From an uncultured bacterium (GTDB lineage: Bacteria > Actinomycetota > Actinomycetes > S36-B12): a stretch of DNA of 10,388 nucleotides. Made by a program: the position numbers and the translations under genes. Positions within the stretch are counted from its first letter, which is position 1. Each line of letters starts with the position of its first letter. Shown piece after piece: positions 6,575 through 10,388 of the stretch. The notes under the pieces were generated by a model. The model searched no databases. It saw nothing but the letters and a program-made list of their open reading frames with translations, and had not been told where the DNA came from. The DNA lies in contig CAJBMR010000307.1 in assembly GCA_903954205.1 (NCBI GenBank), positions 1-10,388 on the forward strand, read 5' to 3'.

Positions 6575-6585
6575 CAAGGAGAGCA

Positions 6586-7083
6586 ATGAATTCCACGCTC
6601 AAGCGACTCATCGGCGCGTCAGGCGCTGCAGCGGTCGTTGCTGGCGCTGCGCTCATGGCGGCCCCCGCCGCCCAGGCCGATGGCGCGTACTACGGCACCT
6701 GGACTCTCACCGCATGGAAGTTGGGCAACCAGACCGTCGACTGCCCCGGCTCGCTCCCGCTGCCCCCGCCGGCCCCGTCGATCTCGTGCAAGGGTGGCGA
6801 GACGCTCCAGCTCAAGTCGGGATACCGCTACAAGACGACACTCGACGTATTCCGGGGCGCCACGGGCAAGGGTGACTTCGATATCCTCTCGTTCAGCGAC
6901 CGCGCTCACAAGAACATCGTGTTCGACTCTGATGACGCTCAGGATGATCCGCGGGCCTACAAGGTCAAGTTCCAGGGCACGGGTGACGGCGCTCCCAAGA
7001 AGATGGTCATCTACACGTCCATCGGCACAGGGCGCGGCGAGGACGTCATGATCAAGATGATCTTCCGTCGCGACGCCAACTAG
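6586..7083 (+). CDS. Small exported protein P5, paralogue array member (clade A)
   Basis: This gene encodes 165 residues and belongs with P1 and P2 despite lying after the clade B pair. The signal peptide is identical to P1 except for Ile5 to Leu, with cleavage at AQA-D (31/32), then DGAYYGTWTL. Cys53 and Cys68 bracket a PLPPPAP loop. The C-terminal SIGTGRGEDVMIKMIFRRDAN resembles P1, so it represents the ancestral state against which P2 is altered. The start is set by AAGGAG at 6576-6581. The upstream region is distinct from the others, with a palindrome and a direct repeat, suggesting separate control. It is followed by a terminator shared with the convergent SDR gene. The biological role is unknown. 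Confidence 0.85.
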   Translation: MNSTLKRLIGASGAAAVVAGAALMAAPAAQADGAYYGTWTLTAWKLGNQTVDCPGSLPLPPPAPSISCKGGETLQLKSGYRYKTTLDVFRGATGKGDFDILSFSDRAHKNIVFDSDDAQDDPRAYKVKFQGTGDGAPKKMVIYTSIGTGRGEDVMIKMIFRRDAN

Positions 7084-7092
7084 TCACGACTG

Positions 7093-7129
7093 CAAAGCCC
7101 CGTCAGGTGATCCACCTGGCGGGGCTTTG
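7093..7129. terminator. Bidirectional terminator between P5 and the SDR gene
   Basis: A 17-bp stem (7093-7109 with 7113-7129, one G-U pair) closes on a three-base loop. The arms end in CAAAG and CTTTG, so a U-rich 3' flank is produced in either direction. It lies nine bases after the P5 stop codon and five bases beyond the stop codon of the convergent SDR gene (7135), and so serves both transcripts. Confidence 0.85.
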
Positions 7130-7134
7130 TCGTG

Positions 7135-7866
7135 TCAGATGCCGGCCGAGAGGCCGAAGTCGATCGACCAATTGGCACCGGTGATGCCCGCCGCTGACGG
7201 CTGGGCGAGGAACCACACCACCTCGGCGACCTCGGCCGGCTTGAGGAAGCGTGCCCGGTCCGCCTGCGGGTACGCCGACCTGAGTTTTGCGTAGTACGCC
7301 TCTGGATCTCCGCCGCTGAAGTCCCGTGCCTGGCCCTCGAGCATCGGTGTCTCGATGTCTGCGGGGCACACCGCATTGACGCGCACACCGTGCGGCGCGA
7401 GTTCGAGCGCAAGCGCGCGGGTGAGGTTGCTGACCCCGCCCTTGCTCGCGCTGTAGACCGCGGCACCCGCGTTGCCCTGGATCCCAGCGTCGCTGGAGAT
7501 CATCACGATGCTGCCCCCGGTCGACTCGAGGTGCGGAATCGCCGCGGAGCTCACGAAGTACGCCGCCTTAAGATTCACGCCGACGACGCGATCCCACTCC
7601 TCTTCCGTCGTCTCGGCGCTCGGCCCTTCAGTCCACAGCCCGGCGGCGTTGACCACGCAATCGAGGCGCCCGTGCACCGCGGCCGCGTGGGCGACCATCT
7701 CGCGAATCTGCTCCACATCGAGCAGGTCAGCGGGAATCCACGCACCGGTCGATGCCCGCGCCTCGGGTCGGTCCGTCGCGATGACGTCCCAGCCACCCGC
7801 CTCGAAGCGCTCGCAGAGCACCGACCCGAGTCCACCGGCTGCGCCGGTCACCAGGACGACACTCAT
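7135..7866 (-). CDS. Short-chain dehydrogenase/reductase (SDR)
   Basis: This 243-residue classical SDR is a soluble NAD(P)-dependent oxidoreductase. The cofactor motif TGAAGGLG is at 7-14. Asp32 after the second strand favours NAD(H). NAAG is at 73-76, Asn98 in the VGVNLKAAYF segment, and the catalytic Ser125, Tyr138 and Lys142 (YSASK) complete the tetrad. The C-terminus WSIDFGLSAGI is like the substrate-side end of FabG-type enzymes, though the usual VDGG is WSIDFG. Substrate cannot be inferred. The ATG at 7866 follows a GAAGGG ribosome site and lies 23 bases after the stop codon of the exported-protein gene, so it is probably the last gene of the minus-strand operon. A dead partial copy lies at 6199-6462. 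Confidence 0.92.
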   Translation of the reverse strand: MSVVLVTGAAGGLGSVLCERFEAGGWDVIATDRPEARASTGAWIPADLLDVEQIREMVAHAAAVHGRLDCVVNAAGLWTEGPSAETTEEEWDRVVGVNLKAAYFVSSAAIPHLESTGGSIVMISSDAGIQGNAGAAVYSASKGGVSNLTRALALELAPHGVRVNAVCPADIETPMLEGQARDFSGGDPEAYYAKLRSAYPQADRARFLKPAEVAEVVWFLAQPSAAGITGANWSIDFGLSAGI

Positions 7867-7889
7867 GCCAGCGCCCTTCGATCCATGGC

Positions 7890-9293
7890 CTACTGATTGG
7901 CGCTGAGGCAGCCCGCAGCTCCACCACTCTCGAATTCCGCGGTCGTGCAGACAGCGACCTCGGGGTAGTAATCGCCCATGACCGCGGCCGTCGCTGCGGC
8001 GTCGCTGCCGGAGGGCACGTTCTGGATGGCGTTGGCGAAGCCCTCGCTGGAAAGCATGTTGCGCAGCGCCACCATCTCCGTGTCCTTGGGCTTGCTCACC
8101 GAAGTAGGCAACCAGTTGACGCCCTTGGCGGTGGTCGCATTGCTCGGCCGGCTCTTGGGAGGGGAGATCGCGATGGTGACGTAGCCCTCGTCATCGCGCA
8201 CCGCGGCGTTATCGGCGACGCAGCCGTAGGTCGTGCCCTTCTTGGGATTCGGGTTGGCTACCGCCGGATAGGGCGGGGCGTAGACGTTGTTGCACACCGA
8301 CCAGTAACGCAGTTGGTAGTCGTCGTTAGGCCACGGCACCGGTGTGGTGCCCCCCTCGACATTCCATGGCGACGTCGGCGCCAGCATCTTGATCACGACG
8401 ACCTCGCCGGGCGTCGGGGTGAACAGCATCGACGCATAGGCGTTGGCGTTGTTGGGGAAGAAGCCGTTCGTCGTCGACGCCGAGGCGCGGAAGAAGCTGT
8501 TCTCCGGCGGGCAGCCACCCGGGTCTGTCGTGCAGGGCGCCGGCTGCGGTGACGGCCAGGTGCCTGCCTTGATCTGCTTCATGATGCTGAGGAACTTCTT
8601 CGCCTTGCCGATCTTGCCGAGGGCGGCGATGGCCTTGCCACTGCAGGTGGGCAGGGTGGTCCGCTTGCCTTGCGCATCGACGACCGTCAACTTCGGCAGA
8701 GCCACATCCTGCGCGCCTCCCGCGGGCAGGTAGACCCGCATCACGAGGAATCCGAGATTGGCCGGTGCATTGCCCTGGGGCTGGGGATCCGGGGGCAGGA
8801 TCGGCAGAGCATTCACGTCTCCGGGGTCGACATCCCCGCGCAGCGTCACCGTGAAGGTCCCTCCCGCCGGCGTATCGGGTGCGGAGGTCTCCGCCCACGG
8901 ATTGGGCTGCGGGGTGCCGGTGGCCGGCACGATGTCGAAGTCGGTGACCTGCGACGGTGCGCCCGTCGCGCTCTCGTAGACCCCGCCGGCGTTGTTATAG
9001 GCCGTGAAGGCAAGGAATCGCGTCTCCGGGAAGGTCCCCTCGACCTCGATCGACATGCCGGGCAGCGCGATGTACGGCGTCGTCCAGTACGTCGCGCTCG
9101 TATCCGGGAAGGCGACGTTCATCGTTTGCGGTGTCGTCTCCAGCCACCACGAGCAGTAGGGGAACACGTCGGCCACAGGCGGCTTCGGCTTCGCGGCAGG
9201 CTCAGCTGGCGAAGGAGCGGCCTGGGCAGCAGGGAGCGCGACAGCCAGAGCTGCGGCAAGGACAGGGGCGAGGAGGAGGGGGAGTCGCTTCAC
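7890..9293 (-). CDS. Exported protein of unknown function, eight cysteines
   Basis: The chosen start is GTG at 9293, giving 467 residues. The open frame extends to 9509 but that part would overlap the upstream SDR and precede the signal peptide. The signal peptide (KR at 2-3, Leu/Ala core) ends AAQA with cleavage near residue 25, then an Ala/Pro/Lys linker to about 42. The mature part opens FPYCSWW and contains PDTSATYWTTPYIALPG, FPETRFLAFTAYNNAGG, RYWSVCNN, VNWLP and, near the end, AIQNVP and YYPEVAVC. The eight cysteines in the mature part fit a disulfide-stabilised extracellular protein. The ATYW...FPETRFLAFTAYN and NWLP segments faintly recall DUF1254/DUF1214-type proteins, but I cannot assign it. 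It sits between two SDR genes in a probable operon. Confidence 0.82.
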   Translation of the reverse strand: MKRLPLLLAPVLAAALAVALPAAQAAPSPAEPAAKPKPPVADVFPYCSWWLETTPQTMNVAFPDTSATYWTTPYIALPGMSIEVEGTFPETRFLAFTAYNNAGGVYESATGAPSQVTDFDIVPATGTPQPNPWAETSAPDTPAGGTFTVTLRGDVDPGDVNALPILPPDPQPQGNAPANLGFLVMRVYLPAGGAQDVALPKLTVVDAQGKRTTLPTCSGKAIAALGKIGKAKKFLSIMKQIKAGTWPSPQPAPCTTDPGGCPPENSFFRASASTTNGFFPNNANAYASMLFTPTPGEVVVIKMLAPTSPWNVEGGTTPVPWPNDDYQLRYWSVCNNVYAPPYPAVANPNPKKGTTYGCVADNAAVRDDEGYVTIAISPPKSRPSNATTAKGVNWLPTSVSKPKDTEMVALRNMLSSEGFANAIQNVPSGSDAAATAAVMGDYYPEVAVCTTAEFESGGAAGCLSANQ

Positions 9294-9299
9294 TGCGCG

Positions 9300-9305
9300 A
9301 CCGTA
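9300..9305 (-). promoter_or_regulatory. Possible -10 element for a leaderless exported-protein mRNA
   Basis: On the minus strand TACGGT is followed by six bases and then the GTG at 9293. This is the spacing of actinobacterial leaderless promoters and agrees with the lack of a ribosome site before this GTG. The gene could then be transcribed on its own as well as from the operon. The motif is short, so the call is tentative. Confidence 0.35.
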
Positions 9306-9348
9306 GCCCACATCGACGCCCCATGCGCGCCAGTGGCCGATTCCATGA

Positions 9349-10137
9349 CTAGCCCCGCTCCTCAGAGATCGAATTGCCGCCGTCGACCACGAGGCACTGA
9401 CCCGTCGTGTACGCCGCACCGGGGGTGCACATCCACGCGATGGCCGAGGCCACCTCTTCGGCGGTCGCGCTACGACGCATCGGGGTGCCCAGGCCCTGCT
9501 CGCGCTCATGGGCCGTCTGCGAGCCGGTCGCGATCCAGCCTGGTGCGACCGCGTTGACCGTGATGCCGTCCGGCGCGAAGTCCACCGCGAGTGAGCGGGC
9601 GAGTCCGACCATGCCGGCCTTTGCCGCGGCGTACGCCGACTCCGCGCGCATCGCCATGACAGGCCCGGTGATGCTGGCGACCATGACGATGCGCCCCCAG
9701 CCGGCTTCTCGCATTGCGGGCAGACCGGCGCGACTCACGAAGTAGGCCGAGTCGAGGTTGCGCGCTATCGATGCGCGCCAGGCATCCGCGTCCACCGAGA
9801 GCGCATCTCCGCCCTCGGCTGATCCGGGAAGAGACACGCTCGTCATGCCGGCGTTGTTGACAATGATGTCGAGCCGCCCCCAGTGGTCATGCGCCTCCTC
9901 CACCAAGGCGGCAGCAGCGTCGGCATCGGTAAGGTCGGCGATCGCGCCGCGCGCCACATAACCATGCACCGTGAGCTCACGGGCCCGCTCGTGGACACGA
10001 TCGGTAGTCGCCGCCACGGTGACAGACGCGCCGAGTTCGGCGAGTGCACGCGCCGCAGCGAAGCCAATGCCGGACTCGCTGCCCGCGCCCGTCACGAGGG
10101 CGGCGCGCCCGGTCAGATCGAGGGAGGCGGGGAGCAC
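9349..10137 (-). CDS. Short-chain dehydrogenase/reductase, FabG-like (SDR)
   Basis: With a GTG start at 10137 this is a 262-residue classical SDR. The cofactor loop TGAGSESGIG (16-25) is two residues longer than the usual TGxxxGIG. NNAG is at 94-97, Asn127 in RNLDSAYF, and the catalytic Ser155, Tyr169 and Lys173 (YAAAK) are all present. APG at 198-200 and the C-terminal TGQCLVVDGG are typical of FabG-type enzymes. The GTG overlaps the stop codon of the preceding aminotransferase gene by one base (TAGTG), so translation is probably coupled; the longer frame to 10215 would overlap that gene by 79 bases and adds an Arg-rich, unlikely N-terminus. It is not a close copy of the SDR at 7135. The substrate is unknown; the neighbour suggests an amine- or amino-acid-derived compound. 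Confidence 0.92.
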   Translation of the reverse strand: MLPASLDLTGRAALVTGAGSESGIGFAAARALAELGASVTVAATTDRVHERARELTVHGYVARGAIADLTDADAAAALVEEAHDHWGRLDIIVNNAGMTSVSLPGSAEGGDALSVDADAWRASIARNLDSAYFVSRAGLPAMREAGWGRIVMVASITGPVMAMRAESAYAAAKAGMVGLARSLAVDFAPDGITVNAVAPGWIATGSQTAHEREQGLGTPMRRSATAEEVASAIAWMCTPGAAYTTGQCLVVDGGNSISEERG

Positions 10138-10388
10138 TAGGCGACCAACCGACGCACGGCCTCGGCGAAGAGCTTCGTGTGCAGGTCGACGTCGGTGGCG
10201 GTGGTCGTCGGGCACATCAAGGCCATGTTGTGGAAGGGCGTCATGAGCACGCCGCGATTCGCCATGAAGAGATGCAGGTACTCATCGAGGTGGTCGTCCT
10301 CCGCGTGCGCCGACTCGGTGCCCGTGCGCGGTGCGGGTCGTGCGAAGCGGTACTCCGCTCGCGCACCGAGCTGGGAGATGGACCAGGG
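10137..10388 (-). CDS. Class III (PLP) aminotransferase, C-terminal fragment at window edge
   Basis: An open frame enters from the right edge and ends with TAG at 10137-10139, giving the last 83 residues of a longer protein. It begins PWSISQLGARAEYRF and includes TGTESAHAEDDHLDEYLHL, MANRGVLMTPFHNMALM and a final helix TDVDLHTKLFAEAVRRL. This is the C-terminal small domain of class III pyridoxal-phosphate aminotransferases related to glutamate-1-semialdehyde aminomutase and aspartate aminotransferase family proteins. The PLP lysine lies in the part outside the window. It has no start here because it is cut. It overlaps the SDR start by one base and is the most upstream visible gene of the minus-strand operon. 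Confidence 0.8.
   Translation of the reverse strand, partial: PWSISQLGARAEYRFARPAPRTGTESAHAEDDHLDEYLHLFMANRGVLMTPFHNMALMCPTTTATDVDLHTKLFAEAVRRLVA

Larger units (their letters stand above)
3779..7083 (+). repeat. Tandem array of five paralogous exported-protein genes
   Basis: P1 (3779), P2 (4491), P3 (5151), P4 (5686) and P5 (6586) are homologous along their whole length, share orientation and occupy 3.3 kb. The order by clade is A-A-B-B-SDR remnant-A. Invariant or nearly invariant features across all five are the signal peptide with AQA-DG, YYG(T/N)WTL at 35-41, Cys53 plus a second cysteine, a Lys-Met pair before the last strand, and F(R/Q)RD near the C-terminus. Gene and terminator have been copied together at least for P1-P2. 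Confidence 0.9.

Noticed and set aside
3779..7083. Array considered as a CRISPR, transposon or toxin-antitoxin arrangement
   Set aside because: Units are full protein genes of about 500 bases, with no short spaced repeats, no transposase or terminal inverted repeats and no paired small antitoxin gene.
9290..9346. 18-codon minus-strand leader frame (MESATGAHGASMWATVAQ) whose TGA overlaps the GTG of the exported protein
   Set aside because: The GTGA overlap would fit translational coupling, but the leader has no ribosome site and a leaderless promoter explains the start equally well. Too short to support.
9294..9509. N-terminal extension of the exported protein up to 9509
   Set aside because: It would overlap the SDR gene, is Arg/Pro-rich and puts 72 residues before an obvious signal peptide. 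The GTG at 9293 is far more likely.
8670..9557. 295-codon open frame on the plus strand opposite the exported protein and SDR
   Set aside because: It spans two real minus-strand genes, has an Arg-rich low-complexity composition and no ribosome site; it is an effect of high GC.

Overview
The window looks like chromosomal DNA from a high-GC Gram-positive bacterium (Actinomycetota). This rests on the strong G/C preference at third codon positions, AAGGAG-type ribosome sites, GTG starts, TANNNT-like -10 elements and a cytochrome bd oxidase of the short Q-loop class. The genus cannot be read from the sequence.

Layout. (1) Bases 101-2640, minus strand: a cydAB operon for a cytochrome bd-type quinol oxidase. 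All heme-ligand and quinol-site residues that I could place are intact. (2) Bases 2734-3696, plus strand: a divergent 10-helix EamA/DMT-type exporter. A perfect 16-bp palindrome lies in the 93-bp gap, immediately upstream of the exporter's likely -10 box. (3) Bases 3779-7083, plus strand: the most unusual part, a cluster of five tandem paralogues (here called P1 to P5). Each encodes a small exported protein of 163-166 residues with a near-invariant signal peptide, an exact AQA-D signal-peptidase site, a mature N-terminus reading YYG(T/N)WTL, two conserved cysteines and a conserved FxRD C-terminus. I do not recognise a named family. The pattern suggests a small disulfide-bonded beta-barrel or beta-sandwich, possibly calycin-like. 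P1, P2 and P5 form one clade (proline-rich 14-residue loop between the cysteines) and P3 and P4 another (9-residue loop). P1, P2 and P5 are each followed by a strong hairpin terminator; P3 and P4 are only 43 bases apart and are probably co-transcribed. A decayed fragment of a short-chain dehydrogenase lies between P4 and P5, antisense to the array. (4) Bases 7135-10388, minus strand: a likely operon, in transcription order the C-terminal end of a class III aminotransferase (cut by the window edge), an SDR oxidoreductase overlapping it by one base, a 467-residue exported protein of unknown function with eight cysteines, and a second SDR oxidoreductase. That last SDR is the intact relative of the fragment inside the array, so a paralogue-plus-SDR unit appears to have been duplicated.

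How they fit together. The array and the SDR operon converge on a shared bidirectional terminator at 7093-7129. The duplicated SDR remnant shows that this boundary took part in the array's expansion, but nothing in the sequence proves a functional link between the small exported proteins and the oxidoreductases. P2 carries what looks like a pair of compensating 5-base indels that rewrites a short stretch near its C-terminus. The array is the best candidate here for an undescribed system, as a diversifying set of exported proteins; its role is unknown. No tRNA, rRNA, CRISPR array or transposase was seen.
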